DNA of 64,000 bases from Phytophthora colocasiae (Eukaryota; Oomycota; Peronosporomycetes; Peronosporales; Peronosporaceae). Within the stretch, counting starts at the first letter, position 1. Every line of letters begins with the position of its first letter. Below are positions 1 to 10,347 of this stretch, piece by piece. Location: positions 372,001 through 436,000 of the forward strand of contig JAGKQI010000040.1 of NCBI GenBank assembly GCA_018806915.1, given 5' to 3'. The notes beneath the pieces are model-generated. The model had not been told where the DNA came from. It ran no database searches and was given only the letters and a program-made list of their open reading frames with translations. The translations under genes were made by a program, and so were the position numbers.

Positions 1-2213
1 TCCAAGCTCTCAGCGAGCAAACCACAGCAAACCTCCTTAATCCACATCTACACTCGTGCACTTCTCGACTCCATATTCTCCCACGAGTGTTTCGCTTAAG
101 GAGTAAGGGAGTGTCGAGGAAGATCGATGACGTAAAAGGAGAACCTGTGACATCAGACCCTACAGCGTAAATTCGAGATGTGATCAAGTAAGTCAAAAGT
201 TTCACGTCGTAGTACCAACGCTGCCTAAAACATCTATAATATATATGCATATTATACACTTACGCTTGCACATATCCGTGCCAACTACTCTGTAGGGCTG
301 CTAGATTCAGAATTCGTTCCGGGAGGTAAATTAGCACTTCAACATATATGTCTTCGAGTTGACAACTTGTTTTACAATCTTAGGTGCAGATCATGAATGC
401 CAGTCATCCGGAAGTGTCTCTATACTGAGGAGACGATATTTGATCCGGACCAGTCATTTTTATAGTCGTCAATAGGACTGCTAATTTCAACTGAAGTTAT
501 ATATGATTCATTGCTAACAAAATGTCTCCTTATTAGGTGCAGATCATGAATGCCCATCTCGGCGCGTCACCCATGCACTTTGGGTGTGGCTAATGCGTGG
601 GACACACGCTTCTTTTTCCCAATGGGCTCGCTTTTGCGGATTCCACCAATCACAGCCTTTCATCTACGATCTTCAACACATCCTGCCAATCATTGACCTT
701 CGCGCCTACCAATTTTGATCTTATTGGCGGAACTACTTTCTTCAACCTTGGATTGTATCTAGTGGCACCATGGATCGCGCGCGTTTCGAGCTCAAAATCC
801 AAATCCGAGTTGATGTCATTCCTAGTTTCGCCAGCTTGTGCAATAGCGACTGACGATGCCAGCTCCACCTCCACCGCAGTGTCACCACCGTCCAAATGGC
901 CGCCGTAGGCCCTGGTGCTGCTCCCCATTTACGAAGATGCTGCGTGCCAGACGCCGTGCTGAAAGCCTTGCCTCCATCGATCCATACCCCCCGCTTCGAG
1001 AGAATTTGCGAGTATCATCCCCATGGGTGTCGCTGGATGCCCTAGGACCGGTTAGAAGCTATCACCATCGTGGCCGTCGCGTCAGCACTCACGACAAATC
1101 TCCCCACCACGAACGACGTTGCGTACCGGAGGCTCTGTTGGGCACCACCATCACCGCGTCACCGACCTCTGCTGCAATCACCGAAACGCTCGCACCCACT
1201 ACGAGCGGTGTTGCGCACCGTAACCTCTACCGAAGGCATACTGTGAGACCTCACAAGGTTCTGCAACCACTAGAGGGATGGCATGGTCAGTGTAATACAG
1301 ACTTTAGCTACGTGGCATGGGAGTTGGAGCAGATTGATCGCAGTGTGGATGCAACGGCAAGTGGAGATGTTGAGACTGACAACTCACTCTTCTCACTCAC
1401 TCGTGCCACTAGACCCGATGAATAGTAGCCACACTTGCCTGCACTGAGATGGAAAATGAACACGATGACATCTTCGAGGCTGCCAGTGACTAACACAAGT
1501 ACAGTGATGACCAAATTGAACAGAGGGCCTTCTCCCTGTTCAGGCATTGACGACTGTCATCGCTTCCGATTCGTTGTCGTGACACCCGGATTGAAACGCT
1601 GGTTCCGTAGGATGAGTGTTGCTGTGAGAACTACCCAGTATATACGCTTCAATTATTGAATATGGCGGAGCTGCAGTAAATTGAATATACATAGCTTATC
1701 GGCGCGATACTCTTGTCTTATCCTCGGAGCTTTACATCTCATGAATCTTGGCTTAGCTGACCTGACAATTACAATATTCAACCGTTTGTTTGATATTAGC
1801 ACTCAGTGTCTCTAAGTGCGACATTGTAGCAGCCATAGCGTAAGCTCTGCTGTCAGGCGAACGGACAAGTCCTTCCACAAACGATCGCCACTTGTCCATC
1901 TGCCGATACATGTAGCCAACTGCATCAGAATTATAAACCTCGAGAACTCCTTCTTCTTTTATTCAAGGATTCGGCATCGCCATCGCCGTACACGTTGTGG
2001 TCTGCATGAGACTCAGTACTTCTTACTTTCATAAGACTGGTCTTACTTTTCCAAAGACTGGTCTTAGCAAATCAAAGCACAACGACGTTTGATGTTCAAA
2101 TAGCGATCTTCGCCATACAAAACTTAGTATGTTTGATCCGTGATCCGTGTTCGCACTCGTCTGGCAAACAACACAAATAGCAACGCCTGCTTCGACAACA
2201 CTATACGACATTA
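1..2213. other. Unassigned region, no supported gene
   Basis: No open frame here shows a recognisable domain. The longest, a plus-strand frame of 189 codons at 856-1425, is low in hydrophobic residues and rich in Arg, Pro, Ser and Thr, and I do not recognise it. A short direct repeat containing GTGCAGATCATGAATGCC lies near 385 and again near 537. No terminal repeats or target duplications were found. The base composition is ordinary, and old decayed mobile DNA or intergenic sequence are both possible. Confidence 0.4.
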
Positions 2214-3135
<922 letters not shown>

Positions 3136-3162
3136 CGTATTGTTTAGCTGAGCTAAGGTAGC

Positions 3163-6100
3163 TTAGAGCACGACCAAAGTATCGCCTACACCAGAAGAGT
3201 CTTTACGAGACTTCTTCTCATCTTTGCGCGCCTTTAGAAATGGTGCTTGTGCAATGTAGATAGGAGACGTTCTGCGCAAATTTCCGTCTACCGTATAGAC
3301 GTTGTTTGGCTCGTAGTAGCTATGAAATTTCTGCCAACACGTCCATGTTTCTTGTTGACACAAGTGCTGTTTGCTGCGATCGACTGGAAAAACCCTTTTG
3401 CAAAGCGCAACTCGATGCATCAGACAGAAATCCGTTTTCTGCGTAGCATCTCTGCATTCAAATTTGCAGATTGTGCACTCACGCATTGTCCGGCTTCTAC
3501 CTTTCAGGACGATCCATGATTCTTTGGCAACACAGGCCACGTGTGAATCGGGTGGCACCGATATTACAGTTCCGTTTTTTTCTGTGGGTACAGATGTATT
3601 TGTCGTGCTAGCAGAACCGAAAATCAATCCATTGTCAGTATCCAGCCACTTCGTCCACGTCCCATTTAACAGCTCGCGCACTAGTTCGACAACGAACGAT
3701 CGATGATTATCTCGCCCATTTACAGATCTAGTAGATTCATCGGTAGCGTCTGGAAAATTGCCATTGGCCAGTTCGTTGCAAACAAACGCATTGCACTTCG
3801 CAATGTCCAAGAGTGCCATGGCCAATTTTTTGTGCCACTTCTGGAAAGAATGACCACTAGCGAGCGAAAAGCGCCCACGTAACTGATCATGTCTGTCTAC
3901 GCCTTGCATGGCGTTGTTGTATTCACTTACGCACCTTGGAGCTGAAAATGCCTCACGTTTCTCCTTTATGCGCCGAAATACTGTGGTGGTGTCAGAAGCA
4001 TCAGCATTTGAGACCACGTTTACTATTGACCCATCCACCCAACTTGCAGCGACAATATGCTTGGTTACACACACACCTTGTTTCAGATACCCTCGTGGCT
4101 TTGAATCACCGGCCTGGATCATCGTAAAATGAGGGAAATGTTTGCTGGATGCCCGGACCGTTCCACGTCCGTATAATCCAATCGTGCGAAGGCTCTCAAG
4201 AAGCAAGCATGACGTGTAGAAGTTGTCAGTATTCACTATTCTTTGCGAGCCATGAAGTGATGCCGTCACCTCGATGACATGGGAACGAACTTTTGAGGAC
4301 TGCGCCACCAACTGCTCCATTTTGCGTTTTTCAGCTACCGAGACAACTCCACCCATACGGACGCCCAAATCACTCGAGCAATGTAGTTTGAAGTCGACAA
4401 CAAACCACGTCGTTGAGCAACAACACATGTAGAATTTAAAATGATATTTCCCTGTAGGCTTTCTTGGGTTGTAGACTATGATGTGGCGAGCATACCGTGA
4501 GCGACAAGCGATGCTGGCTTCGTCGACGGCCACATTCCGACCAACAATCATGACGGGTGCAACGTGATTTCAAAATATTGATCAGTGGCCGGATACGAGC
4601 AGCAGGGTCTTTTTGAATATCCGAAGGCGTGACACTCGATCGAAAGCACAGGTTTTAGCGTATATAGAGGAACCTTCTCCACGTCATCACTGTTCCTAAA
4701 CTACCCCGTCGGGCCCCTGGTAAAATCGATTCTTCATCATTGTCATACCAATAATTCCTCATTTCACCCTTATCGTAGAGCGTCAAGAACCAAAGACTAC
4801 CAAGAAACTTCATGAGATCCTCCAAACTTATGGGCATGGGCGAATGATTTCCGGAAGCCACCGCTACTCGTTCGAAAATACGACAACTTGCTTCCAAAAC
4901 GACAAAGGAATAAAAGCAAAAAACGCGGATGTTGCAGAATGCCCAAAATATTCGCGGCTTTCTTGGCGAAGCATGCTTGTCGTAGAACCGTTTGCGTTCG
5001 AGTACAACCCAGTTGGCTGTCCTAGTGAATCAGTTGCTGAAAATGTCATCGACTGGATTTCTTCTGTTTCCGCTGGGCTTAGTGGAATCTGCAGTTCCTT
5101 TCGACTACGAAAAGCGGACCACTCACGATACGAGTGGTTGTCCAATTCTTCAAATTCATCAGTCAGAGCTGGAATGTTCGATAGCTGGGGAACCATACTG
5201 CAGAGTGAGAGCCATGACTCACCAATCTGCAAATTATTCTTCTTTAGCATCACAAATTGCTTAATTCCGCGGATGATAACTTCCTCTTGCACAACATGAA
5301 CATGGTCCTTAGTCTGGAACGCTGTGTTTGTCCAGTGAAGTTGAAAAGAAGCCGAAGGTACGCTTACACCATCGACAGTTTTTGAGCTTATGATGCTGTA
5401 ACGCGCAACAACGCCGATCAAGTATGAAGCACCAACATCACGGTACCAAACGTTTGGCATCCAGGACTCTTCGGCAGGAGAAAACGCAACGCTAGCATTG
5501 ACATACTTCTCGGCAGCCGCCCGTGCTCTACGTACCAGTTCTTCCTTCATCATACTGACCGCACTTTTTTCTGTTGAGTCTTTTTGGGAGAGGTTTTGGT
5601 TTTGTTGAGTCTTTGGCGGTGTTTCTGTGTGTTGGGTGAGCCTCGGCCTCGATCCGATCGCACCGATACAGGTATCGTTGTCTTTGACATCCGAATACTT
5701 GAATCCATAGCTGTCGTCGTTCCTAGGGAGGCTTGTTGTGGTCCTGCAGCGTCGCTCGTGATACATGACATAGAAATCGCCGGCGATTTTGATGCCAAAG
5801 TTGCCTCTCCTGTTGGTAAGGTTGTAGTTCGTGTGTAACATAGCTTACTACAGTAACAGCAGTCGCCAAAGTCTTGAACACACGCTCCGTTCGAATCCCA
5901 AAGGTTTAACGATAGACAAACATCGTGAGAGCAAAAATGATGAATAAACTTGCCACAGGAAGTACATGATCGCTCTTTTGTGCATTCAGTTCCGCAAACG
6001 GCACACAAAATGGTTGTTCCACGTGAATGGGGCATTTCAGAGTTGACGTCACTACGTCTCGGATCTCCAACCGTCAAGACATCAGCACCACCAAATGCTT

Positions 6101-6536
6101 CGTCGCGTTTGTCAATCGGCTGAATAGCAGTGCTATTACTTGCAACATCATCAAACGCCGTCCTATCATCGCGCAAAATCATGTTACCATGTATATTGCA
6201 CCTCTTTCCAGAATCAACTTGCTCTGCTTCAAAGTCTCCAGCGTCGTTATTATCATCTTCCCCGTTTCCATTAAATCTGTACGGGAACCATCTTCCGACA
6301 CTATTGGGACAGCATCGCTACCAACCTCTGAGTTGTAATGATCCAAAAGTGCTTCTTCTCCTAAGAAGAAATCAACGCCAGCCTCACCATTCGCGTCGCC
6401 ACCAGGCCGAACATAGCGATAGAGGTCGCTAAGACTATTCCCCGGTGGCTTTCTGGAGCTCCACCCAGCTCGACGCAAAATACTCCACACCCTGCTAAAC
6501 GTTGCCCGATCTAGCCATGTGCTCGTCAGTTGGCCG
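3163..6536 (-). pseudogene. PiggyBac-like transposase, degenerate (element 1)
   Basis: The minus strand reads an oomycete-type piggyBac transposase in about five frames. The N-terminal part (about 6490-6180) has a small domain with an LR.AGW..K.P pattern and FLGEEALL, also present in the second piggyBac of this window. Next comes a Cys/His-rich PHD-like finger (about 6010-5850). The middle part (5841-4655) leads to the DDE core. The main 462-codon frame (4551-3163) has the first catalytic Asp in VAVDEAS, the second in NTDNFYTS, the third region in GVDRHDQLR, and a C-terminal Cys-rich zinc-binding tail. Frame changes occur near 4555, 4880, 5600 and 6180, so it cannot be made as one protein. 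TTAA-flanked terminal inverted repeats were not located, so the element ends are unknown. Confidence 0.8.
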
Positions 6537-7589
6537 TGTATTTACTTAGCTATTTGTTCTAACGTACCATACGAGGACGAAGTGGCTATACCCTCAGCTC
6601 TACGGGAAATCCGTCGCCGCTTTGAGGTGCTGTCTCCTTTGCGCAGTAGTTGCTGCTTGCCCTTGCCTGGCATATTCAACTATACATTAGCTGTACGGTC
6701 CGTCGCTTTAGGATACACTGGATCAAATATACTATGGATTGTATGGTAGAGATCGAAGATTGCAATTCGTACTGTAGTAGTCGACATCAACCTGTACCCA
6801 CATCTAACGCCCCAGCCATTCCTCTCCTGCACGAGCTCATCTTGGTTCAAGTATACAAAGGTTTCTACATCAAAAGGTATTGGGCTCTCGCGGATCGATC
6901 GAGCAATACATTTCTATCGTGCCAGTCTCCGATGAACAAAGGAAGCGCAACTCTCGAGGAGCAGGATTCGACCAACAGTGATGGTCAAATTGATGCAGTT
7001 TTGTTTGCCAGTGTGATTGCCATTTTCCGAAACTTATCGTCGCGCACAGTCGAATGTTCATATGCATGGGCTACAGAATTGATGTTACGAGATTCACTAC
7101 CTTGCTCCCGAACAAATGTAGCCACCCGTACAACATCATAATCACGATTGTACAGTACGGGACACAATAGTGCTAACCAGACATTTCATGAAGAACATGG
7201 TGATGATTGGTAGAAAATATCTACCACTCTGATCATCGACGAAGTGTTGCAATTGAACTTGTCTTCAACTCACTATACTAAAAACTCAGATTTGTTAAAA
7301 GTTACTTGATGTACGTTTTTGAGAACGAAACGGTTAATGTTCATCTAGTCAAATAATGGCAACAAAGGTGGTCACAGTCAAATTAATACTCATGCAAAAC
7401 GTAATGCAAGCCAAAATTTGGTACTACTGGTAATCGTTTCGCACTTGGCGGAACTTACTTTTCCAGATGATAAGAAATGATTAGCATTCGAAAATTCAAT
7501 ATCCCATTCAAACAATTCACAATCACAATCAAACCTTCAAAATTCAATAGCAACCAGGTACTGGTAATCATTTTGTCTTTCCCCCCGGA
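6537..7589. other. Unassigned region, no supported gene
   Basis: No frame here carries a recognisable motif. A plus-strand frame of 163 codons (6650-7141) is unremarkable in composition and overlaps other random frames. The region lies between the 5' end of the piggyBac-like transposase and a tiny LINE tail, and may hold the missing 5' end of that element. It is AT-rich from about 7200 onward. Confidence 0.35.
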
Positions 7590-7603
7590 TTCTATTACAT
7601 TAG

Positions 7604-7641
7604 AAGAAGAAGAAGTTGATTAACTACTTAGTGGACCTGGT
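7604..7641 (-). mobile_element. 38-bp LINE 3' tail insertion
   Basis: A 38-bp insert is flanked by a perfect 14-bp direct repeat, TTCTATTACATTAG, at 7590-7603 and 7642-7655. On the minus strand the insert ends in GTTAATCAA followed by CTTCTTCTTCTT. That is the same 3' end plus pyrimidine-rich microsatellite found on the longer LINE insertions near 8070 and 14080. The simplest reading is a target-primed reverse transcription event that was aborted almost at once. The target duplication makes this firm despite the tiny size. Confidence 0.7.
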
Positions 7642-7687
7642 TTCTATTACATTAGTATGTATAATAGCATAAACAACATGGCTTGGC

Positions 7688-8191
7688 TCATAGAGATGCT
7701 GTTCGCGTGGAATGCACCAGTAAATGATACGTAACAACCGAAGCGATTCTTGCCTCTGTGTCCGTCCCGTGAATGTTCCTGAGACGAGTTAGAGCTTTCT
7801 TTACTTCCATCTTCTTCGAGTCCGATTTGGCAAACGTACTGTCGTCCTTTAAGAGGCACTACCAGTATATCTACCAACATGCCAACCAACTCGACTGTGA
7901 TGGTAAAATAATTACACTATTGATCCGACAACTTACATTTGACCCGCCGAAAGACGTTCACCTGGAACAAACTCCACATCTATGGATTGCTCAAGCGTCA
8001 ATCTAGACAAGCTCCAAACTAAGACAGAATATCTGTAGTCCAACGAGTTGTCCACTCACCAGTTAATCAATTTAATTCACTTCACTTCACTTCTTCGAGT
8101 CCGAGGGAGAATCAGCAGTCCCAAGTGGTAAAGCTTCTGTGCAGACGAGGAAAGTCGACACGAGAAGGATCACGTAGAAATTCAACCGCAT
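7688..8191 (-). pseudogene. Secreted RxLR/EER-like effector pseudogene split by a LINE
   Basis: On the minus strand an ATG at 8191 opens a typical signal peptide (Met-Arg, then a hydrophobic run ending near residue 18-20). The frame runs to 8105, and is then cut by a 264-bp LINE insertion plus its 15-bp target duplication. It resumes at 7825 and stops at 7688. The mature part is clearly related to the intact effector at 61861-62268: both share SDSKK/PDSKK, MEVKKAL and a TRLR/NRLR step. The acidic EER step is degraded here and the reading frame ends before the transmembrane segment seen in the intact paralogue. Breaks are therefore the LINE insertion and an early stop. The joined product is deliberately not written out. 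Being the target of a young LINE insertion, it may have been lost recently. Confidence 0.7.
7826..8089 (+). mobile_element. 5'-truncated LINE insertion (264 bp)
   Basis: The insert is flanked by a perfect 15-bp target duplication, CTTCTTCGAGTCCGA, at 7811-7825 and 8090-8104. It carries only the last 60 or so codons of an L1/Tx1-like LINE polyprotein: a frame with HYQYIYQHA and LLIRQL, matching HYQFIYQHA and LLIQQL at the end of LINE C. A short 3' UTR follows, ending in AGTTAATCAA and a CACTT-type microsatellite. It lies inside the effector pseudogene on the opposite strand. Confidence 0.85.
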
Positions 8192-8292
8192 TATGACAGA
8201 CTGGGGTACCGCATCGCTCATGTCCTAACCGAACGGTGAAAAGGGTAGTGCACTGATACAGCAGGTTATAATTAGCATTAAAATACTACATT

Positions 8293-8622
8293 TTAAACAA
8301 AGAAATATGGACACAACCCCGTGTCCATCCGCACAAATCGCGGTGCCGGGTTTGAGTTAATCCAGAGCACGATATACTCGTCTGCGTCATGGGGCAAGAC
8401 GATAGCCTCGCCGATTCTGCGCAGATTTTTGTGATGTCCATTTCCTTGGTTGCACATCAGCTCGATGCGCTCACGTTGACGTCGCCATGATGAAATCTGC
8501 TTTAGCTTCTTAGTTCGCTCAACTGAATTGTTAATTGAGGGGAAGAACTTTGCTATTGCTTTTCCTGTATCGTTGCATCTATCTAAAAATTGAAGAACTT
8601 GTAGCTTATGTGTGTAGTCAAT
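8293..8622 (-). pseudogene. Pogo/CENP-B-type transposase N-terminal HTH fragment
   Basis: A minus-strand frame of about 110 codons reads as the helix-turn-helix region of pogo/CENP-B-like transposases common in oomycetes: it starts with DYTHKLQVLQF, continues to SSWRRQRERIE, then a basic linker and DADEYIVLWIN. After this it diverges and stops at 8293, so the second DNA-binding half and the DDE catalytic domain are missing. There is no clear ATG. It is probably a relic, or the first exon of a lost copy. Recognition is by pattern only. Confidence 0.5.
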
Positions 8623-9209
8623 TGAAATGCGCTTGTAGTGTTTCGACTTTCGTCCTGCTCCGGTGGTGCAATTGACGAAATTTGAAATGAAGTGAACTAC
8701 GTTTTAGTTGTCTGGTATAGCATTTTAATGCAACGCCAAATGCAAATTTCGTTGTATGTGATTGGTAGTAAAATGTCGAAAAGCAACGCTGAGCAAGCAA
8801 AATCTTGAATGACTAATGAGGTAGCAGCCTACGATCTTAATGGATGGCTCATTCGTCTCAAATTCTGCACACGGTGGAAGACCACAAGCCACTTCTGAAA
8901 GCTGTCCAGGCCCTCCTTGCTGTCGTAAGTATTAAAACCATTACTGGGACAATTGCTGTTATGATTACCAAAATGCTCGCCAAGGTGGTTGAAACAACGG
9001 GCTCTGAGGTACCAAATGTGTGAAAGGAGACGAATGAAGTCATTGTTGCTACGGAATAGTACACCACAAAGCACATGCTACAAAATCAGGTGCTGCGATA
9101 ATCTATCTGGTGTCAATTTTCTCGAGTCAATTCATGGATACATTCAGGGTTCATGTGACTCAATTCATGCGTGATGAAGCGGAATGCAAACTTAAAAGTT
9201 CATGAGAGT
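8623..9209. other. Unassigned region, no supported gene
   Basis: A minus-strand frame at 8858-9076 contains one hydrophobic run that could be a membrane segment, but it has no recognisable family, no signal for a start and no context. It could be an extension of the RCC1-like pseudogene that lies just upstream on the same strand. Nothing else is supported. Confidence 0.3.
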
Positions 9210-9297
9210 TTAACACGGAGTTTCTTTTGTGTACTGAGCCGCACAAGATACATGAGTGAAGAAGAGCTGTGAAGCTGTAACAACACGATGAGGGGTA
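9210..9297 (-). pseudogene. RCC1-repeat pseudogene, 3' fragment
   Basis: Reading the minus strand away from LINE C, the frame continues the RCC1-like gene found at 14514-14120 with a TPHRVVTASQLFFTHVSC-like stretch, then stops at 9210-9212. A stop this early in an RCC1-type protein suggests decay. The 16-bp LINE target duplication at 9298-9313 sits exactly at the break, so the two fragments were contiguous before the insertion. Confidence 0.5.
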
Positions 9298-9315
9298 CCA
9301 GTAGCTGTAACAGGA

Positions 9316-10061
9316 AGCTATTCGCGACCCAGATCGAGTGATTTCCTCCTGCAAAATCCTCCCAAGCCAGCTGGGTGGAAAGCTACGATGCTTCCATTGT
9401 GGTGGCGACGAATAATAAAGGAATGGAACAGAATTCAATGGCCGAAAGAGCACCGCAAACGAGTTAAGACGTTGCAGTGGTCGTTGTGCTGTCCGATTTG
9501 GTGGAGCAAGCTAAAAGATTTCCAGTTACGGGACTCTAAGCTTATACTGAAATCTATAGGATCGGATACGCCAAAGTTTCGCTGTCTATGTCGTTCGCTT
9601 GCGGAAAAGAACAAGAAGTGCTTAGCAGACTTCTTAGATGAGAATCGTCATTGGCCAACGTCAGTGGTCTTTTCACCATGGTCTGCTCTGAAGTACATCC
9701 ACTTCTGGGTTCCAAAATCAACCCACACGACATTTTCAAGCTATATCGGCAGCTCTTACAAGTTTTCCACCATGTTATACCAGACCCCCAAGCTGGAGGA
9801 ATGCAAACAGTAGATATCACAGTGGTACCCCCTGTATTTGACACCGCAGAATTCGTAGCAACGAACACGCGGTATTTCCCCTTCCTACGTTCTCAAGACT
9901 GGACTAAGCTTCTGCAACGAGTACCTCAGCTCAATCACCACCCGATGGAAGATCTTGGATGCCCTCCCCGTCGTATACACCAGGAACTGGCAAGTTTGCT
10001 GATGCTGCGGAGCTACATGTTACCAGTGGTTCATGACGTGCTACGGCTTTTCTTCGGAGAT
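9316..10061 (+). pseudogene. LINE C polyprotein C-terminal region, first part
   Basis: The frame begins in a DFLLQNPPKPAGW segment and continues with LPLWWRRIIKEWNRIQWP, matching the same stretch of LINE A at 33480-33370 on the opposite strand. A frame change near 9680 moves the reading to the frame holding LPVVHDVLRLFFGDL, which runs into the piggyBac insertion at 10062. This is the region downstream of the reverse transcriptase core; no catalytic motif is included. Confidence 0.75.
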
Positions 10062-10065
10062 TTAA

Positions 10066-10079
10066 CCCCTCCGTTACCA
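10066..10079 (+). repeat. PiggyBac element 2 left terminal inverted repeat
   Basis: The sequence is CCCCTCCGTTACCA, directly after the TTAA target copy, and it is the exact complement of 13472-13485. Confidence 0.93.
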
Positions 10080-10081
10080 AC

Positions 10082-10127
10082 GTCGTAAGTTACGACTTAG
10101 CAGTGGACACAAGTCGTAACTTGCGAC
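10082..10127. repeat. Left subterminal near-palindromes of piggyBac element 2
   Basis: Two near-palindromic 15-mers, GTCGTAAGTTACGAC (10082-10096) and GTCGTAACTTGCGAC (10113-10127), lie just inside the left TIR. Relatives occur at 11907-11921 (in the intron), 13315-13331 and 13427-13441. Subterminal repeats in piggyBac elements commonly bind the transposase; that role is inferred here. Confidence 0.6.
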
Positions 10128-10347
10128 GTAGCTGAAGGCCTCAAACAGTAAATGGCTCGGAAAAAGTGGCCACAATAATGAAACCAAGTCAAAATAGACG
10201 AGCGCAAAACATTAGTTGACACAGGTCAAATGTGGCCAGAACATAAAATAGCTCGATGTGCAGCAAATCTACGCGATCAGATGATGTGTGAGCGCCGTTG
10301 GTCGTTTGAGTGGCTGGCAGAGAGACCTCATTCCAGATTTTGCCGGC

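Noticed and set aside
856..1425. 189-codon plus-strand frame
   Set aside because: No domain, signal peptide or homologue-like pattern, and overlapping frames on both strands are similar in length. Chance is likely.
6650..7141. 163-codon plus-strand frame
   Set aside because: No recognisable motif; composition like non-coding sequence.
8858..9076. Hydrophobic minus-strand frame that could be a membrane protein
   Set aside because: Only one hydrophobic run, no start support and no family. It may be chance in AT-rich sequence.
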